A stretch of 64,000 nucleotides of DNA from SIG78 sp036677805 (GTDB taxonomy: Bacteria; Verrucomicrobiota; Lentisphaeria; Victivallales; Victivallaceae): positions 76,843-140,842 of the forward strand of contig JAVBVS010000011.1 of NCBI GenBank assembly GCA_036677805.1, in the 5' to 3' direction. The position numbers and the translations under genes are program-made. The notes beneath the pieces were generated by a model that ran no database searches, had not been told where the DNA came from, and saw only the letters and a list, made by a program, of their open reading frames with translations. Below, in pieces: positions 24,946 to 32,883 of this stretch. Each line of letters opens with the position of its first letter. The stretch's first letter is position 1.

Positions 24946-26100
24946 ATGGATTCGAAAGCATTTTTCAAGATCGGTTACGGTCTGTACGTATTGACCGCGC
25001 ATGAAAACGGCAAAGACAACGGCTGCGTGATCAATACCCTGACCCAGCTGTCAAGCGATCCGGTGCGCATCGGGATTGCGGTGTGCAAGCAGAATCTCAC
25101 CCATGACATGGTCAGGCGTACCGGGATCTTCAACGTCTCGGTGCTCACCGAAGCCACCGATTTTCCGGTGTTCAAACACTTCGGGTATCAGAGCGGCCAC
25201 GCGGTGGACAAATTCGCCGGCGACAGCCCGCGCCGCGCCGCCAACGGCGTGGCTTATCTGGCGGATCATGTCAACGCCTGCTTCTCCGGACGGGTGCTGA
25301 GTACGACCGACCTCGGCAGTCACACATTGTTCGTAGCCGAAGTCACCGCCGCCGAAGTACTCGGCAGCGCCGAAACGGTGACCTACGCCTACTACCAGCG
25401 CCGCATCAAACCGGCGCCGGCGGCCGCCCCCCGCCGCGGCTGGCGCTGCCCGGTCTGCGGCTATGTTTACGAGGGCGAAAGCCTTCCGGAAAAATTTGTC
25501 TGTCCGATCTGCAAACACGGTGGATCGGACTTTGTGAAAATCACCGAAGAAGAGGAGACGATGCAAATGGAACTCAAAGGATCGAAAACCGCCGCCAATC
25601 TCGCCTACGCGTTCGCCGGGGAATCCCAGGCGCGCAACAAATACACCTATTTCGCCGGTCAGGCCCGCAAGGAAGGCTACGAACAGATCGCCGCCCTCTT
25701 CGAAGCCACCGCCAACAACGAAAAAGAACACGCGAAACTCTGGTTCAAGGCGCTCGGCGGCATCGGCTCGACCATGGAAAACCTGCTGGCCGCCGCCGCC
25801 GGCGAGCATGAGGAATGGACCGAAATGTATAAGAACTTCGCCGAGGTCGCGCGTCAGGAAGGCTTCGTCGAACTCGCCGCCCAGCTCGAAGGCGTGGCCA
25901 AAATCGAAAAGCGTCACGAAGAACGCTACCGCAAACTGGCGGAAAATATCGAAAAGAGCGAAGTCTGGGTGAAGGTCGGCGAAAACCGCTGGGAATGCCG
26001 TAACTGCGGCCATGTCCACGTGGGACCGGAAGCGCCGCATATCTGTCCGGTCTGCAAGCATCCGCGCGCCTACTTTGAAATCGAAGCCAAAAATTATTGA
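24946..26100 (+). CDS. Four-module oxidative-stress protein: flavin reductase - rubredoxin - rubrerythrin - rubredoxin
   Basis: 384 residues. Residues 1-155 are a flavin reductase-like split barrel (KIGYGLYVLTAHENGKDNGC; SVLTEATDFPVFKHFGYQSG) as in high-molecular-weight rubredoxin/flavoredoxin. A rubredoxin follows (CPVCGY...CPICKH, Cys 168, 171, 186, 189). Residues 206-345 are rubrerythrin: KGSKTAANLAYAFAGESQAR, the di-iron ExxH in NNEKEHAKLWF and a second in KIEKRHEERYRKL. The C-terminus is another rubredoxin (CRNCGH...CPVCKH). Together they could pass electrons from NAD(P)H through FMN and two Fe(SCys)4 centres to the peroxidase di-iron site in one chain. Ribosome binding site GGAAGG is 2-3 bases from the ATG. 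Inside the gene, GAGGAG followed by ATGs at 25561 and 25567 sits exactly where a stand-alone rubrerythrin (MELKGSKT...) would begin. Transcribed with the Fur-like repressor. Confidence 0.93.
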   Translation: MDSKAFFKIGYGLYVLTAHENGKDNGCVINTLTQLSSDPVRIGIAVCKQNLTHDMVRRTGIFNVSVLTEATDFPVFKHFGYQSGHAVDKFAGDSPRRAANGVAYLADHVNACFSGRVLSTTDLGSHTLFVAEVTAAEVLGSAETVTYAYYQRRIKPAPAAAPRRGWRCPVCGYVYEGESLPEKFVCPICKHGGSDFVKITEEEETMQMELKGSKTAANLAYAFAGESQARNKYTYFAGQARKEGYEQIAALFEATANNEKEHAKLWFKALGGIGSTMENLLAAAAGEHEEWTEMYKNFAEVARQEGFVELAAQLEGVAKIEKRHEERYRKLAENIEKSEVWVKVGENRWECRNCGHVHVGPEAPHICPVCKHPRAYFEIEAKNY

Positions 26101-26128
26101 TCGGCGATTCAGCGCAATCCGCTTGTCC

Positions 26129-26166
26129 ATCCGGTTCCGGCAACCCTCCGGGACCGGATTTTTTTT
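26129..26166 (+). terminator. Strong rho-independent terminator after the rubrerythrin fusion
   Basis: A 12-bp stem (ATCCGGTTCCGG with CCGGGACCGGAT, one T-G wobble), 7-base loop and a run of seven T. The complementary strand has no T run, so it acts only in the plus direction. It separates the fur-rubrerythrin operon from the convergent amidohydrolase pair. The 26167-26273 stretch beyond it holds nothing recognisable. Confidence 0.9.
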
Positions 26167-26273
26167 GAGGACTTCATTCCAGCCACTTTCTTACGGCTGC
26201 AATGGTGTTTCGGAATCGCCCCTTTCGCATTGGCGGGCGACGATCACTCCCATCGCCCCGGAGCTCATGCGCA

Positions 26274-27074
26274 TCACCCCTTTATTTTCCCGATTCCCCG
26301 GTCGTCAAGGCCGAACACCCGGAGCGCATTGGCGCCCAGAATTTTGATCTTATCCTCCTCCGCAATGTCCGCGAAGATCACCCGGCCGATCTGATGATCC
26401 TGCTGAATCAGCGGACAGTCCGAACCCCACAGAATTTTGTCTCCAAGACCGTGGCGGACGAAATACTCGATCAGTCCTCTGGTGCATTGCGAAACGCAGG
26501 TTTCCAAAAAAACGTTTTCGTGTCCGGCCGCCGCGCGGAGATACTGCTCCGGCTTAAGACAGCCGGCGTGGGCCAGAATGAACGTGGTGGCCGGAAACCG
26601 GTCGAACATCGGCGTCAGCTCGACGATTTCCGCATCCTCGGCATGCGCGAGCACCGGCAACCCGTGAACCCCGGCAAACTCATAAAGCAATTCATAATTG
26701 GGGTGCGAATAGGATATGCTCCGATAGGAATGAATCTTGATGGCGCGCAATCCTCCGGCCAGACAGCGCTCCATTTCGGCAACGATGCCGGATTGCACTG
26801 CGACATCCACGATCATGTAGGGATAAAAACGTCCGGGATGTTTTCGGAGCAACGCCAGCGACTGATCGTTGGCCTGCCGCGCATATCCCGGCGCCAGTAC
26901 CAGAAACGGGCTGACGCAGAAGAGATCGACCCCGATCCGGTCCATCCCGGCGAGCAATCCCGGCACACACGCGTCGTAAAGCGGAAACGGCGTTTCATCG
27001 CCGAAATGGCCGTGAGCGTCGATCACGATTCCGGGCAACGGCAGTCCGGCCAATGCGTATTCGGTCAGTTTCAT
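26274..27074 (-). CDS. Amidohydrolase-family (amidohydrolase_2) TIM-barrel hydrolase
   Basis: 266 residues, probably cytoplasmic and metal dependent. The metal-ligand motifs are all present: N-terminal VIDAHGHFGDETPF (HxH), PVLAHAEDAEIVEL (His), TFILAHAGCLKPEQYL (His) and LWGSDCPLIQQDHQIG (Asp). Related enzymes are decarboxylases and lactone or amide hydrolases; the substrate here is unknown. The ATG at 27074 overlaps the stop of the upstream gene by 4 bases and has GGAGGT 6-7 bases before it; the frame is open further upstream but inside that gene. The tight overlap suggests it is made in equal amounts with the ligand-poor paralogue upstream. Confidence 0.88.
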   Translation of the reverse strand: MKLTEYALAGLPLPGIVIDAHGHFGDETPFPLYDACVPGLLAGMDRIGVDLFCVSPFLVLAPGYARQANDQSLALLRKHPGRFYPYMIVDVAVQSGIVAEMERCLAGGLRAIKIHSYRSISYSHPNYELLYEFAGVHGLPVLAHAEDAEIVELTPMFDRFPATTFILAHAGCLKPEQYLRAAAGHENVFLETCVSQCTRGLIEYFVRHGLGDKILWGSDCPLIQQDHQIGRVIFADIAEEDKIKILGANALRVFGLDDRGIGKIKG

Positions 27075-27829
27075 GGACGCACCTCCGCCAGCAGTCGTTC
27101 CAGATTGCCGGAAGCCACGGCCAGGCGCGCCTCCGGATCGAGTCCGGAATAGAGCAACCCGGCGACAGCGCTGCCGCCCTCGGAATCCGGGAAATTGCCG
27201 CCCCATATCCAACGCTGCCGCCCATAGCGCTCGACCAGGCTCCGATAGCCGCCGTGAACCGAAAACAATGGGCCGAAACAAAGGTAAAGTTCCTCGTGCC
27301 GCGCCAGCAGCGCCTCCACCGCCGGCTGCCGTCCCAGCCGGGACAGATCGAGCAGAATGATCCGCAACTGCGGAAAATCATTCATGACCCGGTGAATCTC
27401 CGGCAGGGAAACCTGTTCCGCGCTGACCGCCAGCGGAATCCGGCGGCATTGCAGCGTTTCAAACATCTCCGCGCAACACCAGGAGTCGAAAAAGTTGGTC
27501 AACCCGTAGGGATCGAGTCTCGGAGCCGTCCAACAGATCCGGACCCCCGCTTGTACCATCCGGTCGAGATACTCGCCGATGCCGCGCTCCGGCTCCTCGC
27601 CGTCCGGCGTGATGAATACGGCGGGATAAAGCTCCGGATGCCCGGCGACAGCTTCCAGCAGAAGGCGGTTATGAAAATAGGGCGCGGTGGAGAGGCAGTC
27701 CTCATGCCGGACGACCGCCCGGGCGATATTCAGCCGCGGCATGTCCGCCAGCAGCAAAGCAACCGGAGCCCGGCGGGAAATTCTGGCGTCACCGGCGAAA
27801 AAACGGACCGGAGAAGAAATGTCCGGCAT
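27071..27829 (-). CDS. Amidohydrolase-like protein lacking the metal ligands (probable pseudoenzyme partner)
   Basis: 252 residues, same fold family as the downstream gene (AGVRICWTAPRLDPYGLTNF; NDFPQLRIILLDLSRLGRQP; RWIWGGNFPDSEGGSA). Aligned by eye to its active neighbour, the N-terminal HxH is missing, ILAHAG is replaced by ILLDLS and the GSDCP aspartate by GGNFP. Catalysis by the usual mechanism therefore looks impossible. The gene is intact, with AGGAAAGGG ahead of the ATG, and its last 4 bases overlap the active paralogue, so it may be a regulatory or structural subunit of a heteromer. An alternative is a divergent enzyme using other residues. Confidence 0.75.
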   Translation of the reverse strand: MPDISSPVRFFAGDARISRRAPVALLLADMPRLNIARAVVRHEDCLSTAPYFHNRLLLEAVAGHPELYPAVFITPDGEEPERGIGEYLDRMVQAGVRICWTAPRLDPYGLTNFFDSWCCAEMFETLQCRRIPLAVSAEQVSLPEIHRVMNDFPQLRIILLDLSRLGRQPAVEALLARHEELYLCFGPLFSVHGGYRSLVERYGRQRWIWGGNFPDSEGGSAVAGLLYSGLDPEARLAVASGNLERLLAEVRP

Positions 27830-27905
27830 GACAAACGTCCCTTTCCTGTAAGGATTGTAAAAATGACTTCAAGCCCTAATATAATCCTGTCTGAACAAAA
27901 TAAAA

Positions 27906-27925
27906 CCGGAAAACGTCGCTTCCGG
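27906..27925. other. Short hairpin CCGGAA-N8-TTCCGG between pheT and the amidohydrolase pair
   Basis: A perfect 6-bp stem with T-rich flanks on both sides (CAATTTTTTT on plus, TTTTATTTTG on minus). It may be a second, weaker terminator behind pheT or a bidirectional one. It lies in the presumed leader or promoter region of the amidohydrolase operon, where a TATATT (minus strand, about 27877-27882) stands without a convincing -35. Confidence 0.4.
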
Positions 27926-27963
27926 CAATTTTTTTCACTTGACAACAAATTTTTCAATGTCGA

Positions 27964-28002
27964 CAAAAAAATACCGTGCGGCGGCATGACGCCAGCGCAC
28001 GG
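27964..28002 (-). terminator. Rho-independent terminator after pheT
   Basis: On the minus strand CCGTGCG pairs with CGCACGG, with an inner GGC/GCC pair, followed by TATTTTTTT. It begins 27 bases after the pheT stop and ends the thrS-to-pheT cluster. Confidence 0.85.
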
Positions 28003-28028
28003 CATGAATTTGAACTCGACAGCGAAAC

Positions 28029-30431
28029 CTACCGCAACTCGACTTTGAGTTCGGCGGCAAGTTTGTCGCGCAACCGGTTGAACGCCTTATTGACCTCATC
28101 GTCGGTCAGCGTCCGGTCGGACGCGCGGAACGTCAGCCGGTAGGCCGCGCTTTCGCGTCCGGCGCCCAGCGTCTCCGCATCGGCGAAGAGGTCGAAAAGC
28201 TCGATCTTTTCCAGATTGCGGAGCTTCGCCTCGCGCATGAAGGCCACCACCTCGGCATGGTTCAGCGCCGCCGGTTTGATGAAGGCCACATCGCGCGTCG
28301 TCGCCGGATAAGTCGAAACCGGCACCAGATACTCCGGCAGGGTCCGTCCCGCGAGCAAGGCCGAGACTTCCAGCTCCGCCATGAAGACCGGATGCGAGGT
28401 CCGCCACTTCGCAGTGTAATGAGGATTGAGTTCGCCCAGATGACCGGCGACCTTGCCGTCGATCAGCACCGCCAGCGCGGCGTGGCCGGCGAAACGCGCA
28501 TCGGTTGCCGGCGCGAAATCGACGTCGGCCAGCTTGCGGGCGCTCAACAGCGACTCCACCAGCCCCTTGAGGTCGTAGAAATCATAGCATTGATTCAATT
28601 CGTCGGAAAAACGTTCCGGATGTTTGACCCCGGTCAGCACCAGACTCACGTTGAGCCGTTCTTCCGGGAAAAGCGCCGGATTCTTGCAGAAGCTGCGGCC
28701 GATTTCGAACAGCCCAAGGCTCAGATTGCGCCGGGCGATGTTGCGTTCGACCGATTCCAGCATTTCGCCCATCAGCGAAGGCCGCATCACCGCCAGGTCA
28801 AGGCTCAGCGGATTGGAAATCCGGACCAGATCGCCGGCCGTGAACCGCGGATCGACCAGCGCCGAGGTTTCCCGAACCATGCTGTAATGCATGCATTCGA
28901 AGAGGCCGAAACGCAGCAGCTCTTCACGCAGTTCCTGAATCCGGTAGTAGGTATCGTGGCGGATGGTGTCGACCATGCTGCTCTTGACCGGCACCACCGG
29001 TATCGCGTCAAGGCCGTTGATCCGCGCCACCTCTTCGGCGAGGTCCGCTTCGCGTTCGAGGTCGAGCCGGAACAGCGGCGCGGTAACGGTGCATTCCGAG
29101 TCGGTCACATGGGCGACCTTGAGCTCCAGCCGCTTCAGAATATCGGCGATGCCGGCATTGTCGAGATCGATCCCGATCAGACTGCGGATGCGATCGAAGC
29201 GGCAGCGGATCACCGGTTCCGCCGGACGCGGCAGGCTGACCTTGACCAGCTCAGTGGCCAGACGGCCGCCGGCGGTTTCCAGAATCAACTGGGCCGCCCG
29301 CGCCGAAGCGCGGTCGCACATATCCCAGTCGACGCCGCGTTCGTACCGATAACTGGCGTCGGTCGACAAACCGAGTTCGCGGCTGGTCGCCCGGATGTTG
29401 GAACGGTCGAAGAGCGCGCTTTCCAGCAGAATATCCACGGTGGCTTCACTCACCCCGGAATTCTCGCCGCCCATCACTCCGGCCAGCGCCATCGGCCTGG
29501 CCGCGTCGCAGATCACCAGATGGCGGGAATCAAGCTTGCGGTTTACGCCGTCGAGAGTCGTGATCGCTTCTCCGGCGCGGGCGCGCCGGACCACAATGCG
29601 CCGGCCTTCAAGTTTTTCGAGGTCGAAGGCGTGGAGCGGCTGCCCCAGCTCCAGCATCACGAAATTGGTCACATCGACCACATTGTTGATCGGGCGCAGC
29701 CCGACGCTGACCAAACGCTCCCGGAGCCATGCCGGGCTTTCCTGAATCTTCACGCCGCGGATGATCCGCGCCCCGTAACAGGGACAGAGATCGGGTGCTT
29801 CCACCATGACCAGCGTATCGCCCGTTTCCGGCTGATCCACCTTCGGCAATTTGATTTCCGGCATCACGGCATGGGTTTTGAGCAGACAGGCCACGTCACG
29901 GGCAATCCCGAAATGGGAGAGCCAGTCGGGCCGGTTGGGCGTCACTTCCACTTCAATCGTCGCGTCGCCGGGGAACAATGCCGCCACCGGCACGCCGAGC
30001 GCCTGATCCGCCGGAAGCTCCAGCAAGCCATCGTGGCCGCCGGGCAATCCCAGTTCGCGGGCGCTGCACATCATGCCGCAGGACTCGACGCCGCGCAGCT
30101 TGGAGCGCTTGATCTTGAATTCGCCCTCGTCACTCCGGAAAATGGTGCCGATCTTCGCCAGCGGCACGATTCTGCCCGCGTCGCAGTTGGGTGCGCCGCA
30201 GACCACCTGAATTTCCTCCGCGCCGTCGAAGACCCGGCAGACCGACATGTGGTCGGAGTCGGGATGAGGTTTGCGTTCGAGAATTTTCGCCGTCACCACG
30301 CCGTCCGGCACGGTGCCTTTCTGCTCGACGCCTTCGACCTCGATCCCGGCGGTGGTCAGCTTGTCGCACAGCGTCGGCAGATCGCAGGCGATGTCGACAT
30401 AACTTTTCAGCCAATTGTATCCGATATTCAT
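28029..30431 (-). CDS. pheT: Phenylalanyl-tRNA synthetase beta subunit
   Basis: Beta subunit of the alpha2-beta2 enzyme, 800 residues, the usual bacterial length. It begins MNIGYNWLKSYVDIACDLPT, then has the tRNA-binding domain (HPDSDHMSVCRVFDGAEEIQ; VVCGAPNCDAGRIVPLA), B3/B4 editing region (LSHFGIARDVACLL), B5 (DASYRYERGVDW), the synthetase-like core (ISNPLSLDLAVMRPSLMGEM) and the C-terminal anticodon-binding B8 domain (STYPATTRDVAFI; RLTFRASDRTLTDDEVN). It lies 21 bases after pheS with GGATGG before the start, so the two subunits are co-translated from one message. A terminator follows. Confidence 0.98.
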   Translation of the reverse strand: MNIGYNWLKSYVDIACDLPTLCDKLTTAGIEVEGVEQKGTVPDGVVTAKILERKPHPDSDHMSVCRVFDGAEEIQVVCGAPNCDAGRIVPLAKIGTIFRSDEGEFKIKRSKLRGVESCGMMCSARELGLPGGHDGLLELPADQALGVPVAALFPGDATIEVEVTPNRPDWLSHFGIARDVACLLKTHAVMPEIKLPKVDQPETGDTLVMVEAPDLCPCYGARIIRGVKIQESPAWLRERLVSVGLRPINNVVDVTNFVMLELGQPLHAFDLEKLEGRRIVVRRARAGEAITTLDGVNRKLDSRHLVICDAARPMALAGVMGGENSGVSEATVDILLESALFDRSNIRATSRELGLSTDASYRYERGVDWDMCDRASARAAQLILETAGGRLATELVKVSLPRPAEPVIRCRFDRIRSLIGIDLDNAGIADILKRLELKVAHVTDSECTVTAPLFRLDLEREADLAEEVARINGLDAIPVVPVKSSMVDTIRHDTYYRIQELREELLRFGLFECMHYSMVRETSALVDPRFTAGDLVRISNPLSLDLAVMRPSLMGEMLESVERNIARRNLSLGLFEIGRSFCKNPALFPEERLNVSLVLTGVKHPERFSDELNQCYDFYDLKGLVESLLSARKLADVDFAPATDARFAGHAALAVLIDGKVAGHLGELNPHYTAKWRTSHPVFMAELEVSALLAGRTLPEYLVPVSTYPATTRDVAFIKPAALNHAEVVAFMREAKLRNLEKIELFDLFADAETLGAGRESAAYRLTFRASDRTLTDDEVNKAFNRLRDKLAAELKVELR

Positions 30432-30452
30432 GATTGTCTATTCCATCCTTCT

Positions 30453-31475
30453 TCAGAATTGCGCCAGGAACCGCACGTCGTTCTCATAAAGCCAGCGGAT
30501 GTCACCGATGCGGTAACGCATCATCGCCAGCCGCTCGATCCCCATGCCGAACGCAAAACCGCTCCAGACTTCGGGATCGTATCCGACATTGCGCAGCACA
30601 TTGGGGTCGACCATGCCCGCCCCGGCGATTTCGAGATAGCCGGAGTGCTTGCACACCGGGCAGCCTTTGCCGCCGCACATGATGCAGGAAAAGTCGTATT
30701 CCACGCTCGGCTCGGTGAACGGGAAGAAGTGCGGCCGCAACCGGATGCGCACCCCGGGACCGAACATCTCCGTGGCGAACGTCTGCAACACCGCCTTCAA
30801 ATCCGCCAGCGAAACGTTGCGGTCGATGTAAAGGCCTTCGATCTGGTGGAAGTTCATGCTGTGGGTCGCATCCGGCGTGTCGCGGCGGAAGCAGCGGCCC
30901 GGCGCCACGATCCGCACCGGCGGCTCGTGCGACTCCATCACCCGGATCTGGACCGGCGACGTCTGCGTCCGCAGCAGCCGCCCGTCTTCGAAATAGAACG
31001 TATCGCCGGGATCGCGCGAAGGATGGTCCGGCGGCGTATTCAGCGCGTCGAAATTGAAGTAGACCTCTTCGATTTCCGGTCCTTCCGCCACCAGGAAGCC
31101 CATCCGGCGGAAGATCGCCACGCATTCGTCGATCACCTTGACGATCGGATGTTTGTGACCCACAGGCGGACGCCGTCCGGGCAACGTCATGTCGATTCCG
31201 GCAACCGCCGCAGCGGCCCGATCCTGAAGCCGCGCCAGCGCCGCATCGATCAGTGCGGTGAGTTCTTCCTTGGCCGGATTGAAAGCCCTGCCCGCGGCCG
31301 CCCGCTCTTCGGCGCTCAAATCCCCCATCTGCTTGCTCAGCGCCGGAAACAGCCCCTTGCGTCCGATGATATCGACCCGGACGGACTCTACCGCCTCCGG
31401 GGTTTCCGCGCATTCCAGCCGCGCCGCGGCGTCCGCCAGCGCGCGCTCAATAGCTTCAACCACCACATTCGCCAT
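30453..31475 (-). CDS. pheS: Phenylalanyl-tRNA synthetase alpha subunit
   Basis: Catalytic alpha subunit, 340 residues. N-terminal coiled coil (MANVVVEAIERALADAAARL), KGLFPALSKQMGDLSAEER, then class II motifs: HPIVKVIDECVAIFRRMGF, FNFDALNTPPDHPSRDPGDT, RTQTSPVQIRVM and GVDPNVLR-like MVDPNVLRNVGYDP, ending SGFAFGMGIERLAMMRYRIG (motif 3). It also has a CPVCKHSGY element. The ATG at 31475 has AGGTGG 5-6 bases upstream; an upstream in-frame start would run into the leader hairpin at 31496-31516. It follows the rplT terminator by about 60 bases. Confidence 0.98.
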   Translation of the reverse strand: MANVVVEAIERALADAAARLECAETPEAVESVRVDIIGRKGLFPALSKQMGDLSAEERAAAGRAFNPAKEELTALIDAALARLQDRAAAAVAGIDMTLPGRRPPVGHKHPIVKVIDECVAIFRRMGFLVAEGPEIEEVYFNFDALNTPPDHPSRDPGDTFYFEDGRLLRTQTSPVQIRVMESHEPPVRIVAPGRCFRRDTPDATHSMNFHQIEGLYIDRNVSLADLKAVLQTFATEMFGPGVRIRLRPHFFPFTEPSVEYDFSCIMCGGKGCPVCKHSGYLEIAGAGMVDPNVLRNVGYDPEVWSGFAFGMGIERLAMMRYRIGDIRWLYENDVRFLAQF

Positions 31476-31495
31476 TTTTCCACCTGTGTGTTTGC

Positions 31496-31516
31496 GGACG
31501 GCCGGCTCCGCCGTCC
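31496..31516 (-). other. GC-rich hairpin in the pheS leader
   Basis: GGACGGC and GCCGTCC form a perfect 7-bp stem about 20 bases before pheS, directly after the terminator behind rplT. No phenylalanine-rich leader peptide and no T-box consensus was found, so any role in attenuation of pheST is open. No convincing promoter is visible in the 60 bases between terminator and gene. Confidence 0.4.
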
Positions 31517-31529
31517 CGATGCCCAACCT

Positions 31530-31581
31530 AAAAAAAAAGCTTGAAAACCGCGTGCCTTCAACAAGGCCCGGCTTTCAAGCT
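31530..31581 (-). terminator. Terminator or attenuator between rplT and pheS
   Basis: On the minus strand AGCTTGAAA pairs with TTTCAAGCT, with an inner GCCTT/AAGGC hairpin, and runs into eight T. It starts about 30 bases after the rplT stop. Because pheST follows only 60 bases later with no clear promoter of its own, the structure may act as a regulated attenuator as well as an operon end. Confidence 0.88.
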
Positions 31582-31613
31582 GTCAAACCTGATTTGCGAT
31601 CAGATCGCGGGAG

Positions 31614-31967
31614 TCACTTCGCGGCGGAAACTTTTTCCACCAGCGCCTTGAACTCCTGAAACTCCGTAACGGCCAAATCGGCCAGCACTTTACGGTTCAG
31701 CTCAATCCCGGCCTTCTTGAGACCGTTCATAAACTGGCTGTAATTGGTGCCGAGCGAACGGCACGCGGCATTGATACGCACCGTCCACAACTGACGGTAC
31801 TGCTGCTTTTTCTGCTTGCGGCCGCGATAGGCGTGAACCATCGCCTTGTCGACGGCATCATAAACGGTACGGATCTGTTTGCTGCTCGCACCGTAAAAAC
31901 CTTTGGCGCGCTCCAAAACGCGCTTCCGGCGTTTTCTCGAAGCGACCGCGCAAGTTACTCTGGCCAT
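31614..31967 (-). CDS. rplT: 50S ribosomal protein L20
   Basis: 117 residues. Family signatures MARVTCAVASRKRRKRVLE, AKGFYGASSKQIRTVYDAV, YRGRKQKKQQYRQLWTVRIN and RSLGTNYSQFMNGLKKAGIE are all present. In many bacteria L20 represses its own infC-rpmI-rplT message; a comparable operator cannot be confirmed by eye here. Forty bases separate it from rpmI, and a strong terminator follows. Confidence 0.98.
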   Translation of the reverse strand: MARVTCAVASRKRRKRVLERAKGFYGASSKQIRTVYDAVDKAMVHAYRGRKQKKQQYRQLWTVRINAACRSLGTNYSQFMNGLKKAGIELNRKVLADLAVTEFQEFKALVEKVSAAK

Positions 31968-32008
31968 AATCTATATTTCCTTGACTGATGCTTTTTACTT
32001 TTGCGGGC

Positions 32009-32209
32009 TTAGAGACCGTAGGGCAACGCCACCTTGATCCGCTTGCGTTCGGCAGCGGAAACCGCGCCGTCCTGACGGAGGCGACGGCGGCGTTTGGCAT
32101 TTTTGGTCGACATCAGGTGACGGGCGCCCGCCTTGTTGTGGCGGTACTTTCCGGTCCCGGTCTGTTTCAGGCGCTTGGCGGCGCACTTCCGGGTTTTGAG
32201 CTTGGGCAT
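32009..32209 (-). CDS. rpmI: 50S ribosomal protein L35
   Basis: 66 residues, MPKLKTRKCAAKRLKQTGTG then KYRHNKAGARHLMSTKNAKR, the standard L35 sequence rich in Lys and Arg. It lies between infC and rplT, 34 bases after infC, with AAGGAG before the ATG. Antisense and shifted reading frames covering the same bases are shadows. Confidence 0.98.
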   Translation of the reverse strand: MPKLKTRKCAAKRLKQTGTGKYRHNKAGARHLMSTKNAKRRRRLRQDGAVSAAERKRIKVALPYGL

Positions 32210-32243
32210 CGTTTTTCTCCTTGTTCTCGTGAAGCGCCGGGAA

Positions 32244-32840
32244 TTACGCTTGAGTTTCCACGGCGTCTTCGGGTTGTTCTTCTTCGCCCCGAGGCGGCAG
32301 ATGCCGGCCGGCCTCGGCGCTTCGCCCCTTGCGCAGCGGAGCGAAATAAACTGTGATGTTGCGGCCCAGCAGCTTGGGTTTGCCGTCGGCTTCCCCGTAG
32401 CTCGCCAGATAAGCCATGACCCGGTTCATCAGATCGAACGCCAGGTCCTGGTGGGCCATTTCCCGGCCCCGTAACATCAACGTGACTTTTAATTTACACC
32501 CTTTTTCCAGAAATTCAACCCCGCGAGCCAATTTATATTCATAATCATGGGTGTCGATGTTGATGTGGAATTTGACTTCCTTGACTTTCTGGGCCACACT
32601 ATTCTTGCGCTGCGTCTTGAGATTCTTCTTCTGCTCAAAGAGCAGTTTTCCGAAGTCCATGATCCGCACCACAGGCGGCACGGCACGATCAGACACCAGC
32701 ACCAAATCCAGACCGGCGCGCTGCGCCAGTTCGCGGGCCTTGGCCAAGGTTACAATGTCCAACTGTTCTCCGTCCGCGCCAATGAGACGCACCGACTCCG
32801 GCGTGAACGAACGATCTCCGGGTTTTAACAGCTTAGCGAT
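32244..32840 (-). CDS. infC: Translation initiation factor IF-3, apparent AUC start codon
   Basis: Prevents premature 50S joining and proofreads the initiation codon. Conserved body: VRLIGADGEQLDIVTLAKAR, PPVVRIMDFGKLLFEQKKN, VKEVKFHINIDTHDYEYKL and KVTLMLRGREMAHQDLAF. The first conventional start in frame is a GTG at 32792, but that begins inside the conserved VRLIG motif and has no ribosome binding site. Sixteen codons upstream stands ATC (32840-32838) with GGGAGGG exactly 7 bases before it, and the intervening residues AKLLKPGDRSFTPES restore the N-terminal length expected. Non-AUG starts in infC (AUU in E. coli) are the known basis of IF-3 autocontrol. The 198-residue product would end in an acidic tail (EEEQPEDAVETQA). 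Confidence 0.93.
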   Translation of the reverse strand: MAKLLKPGDRSFTPESVRLIGADGEQLDIVTLAKARELAQRAGLDLVLVSDRAVPPVVRIMDFGKLLFEQKKNLKTQRKNSVAQKVKEVKFHINIDTHDYEYKLARGVEFLEKGCKLKVTLMLRGREMAHQDLAFDLMNRVMAYLASYGEADGKPKLLGRNITVYFAPLRKGRSAEAGRHLPPRGEEEQPEDAVETQA

Positions 32841-32883
32841 AACGTGACCCTCCCTTTTAGACAGTCATTTCCGGGCAAAACCG

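Noticed and set aside
31476..31537. T-box or phenylalanine leader peptide upstream of pheS
   Set aside because: No T-box consensus and no Phe-rich short ORF; AGGTGG is simply the ribosome binding site.
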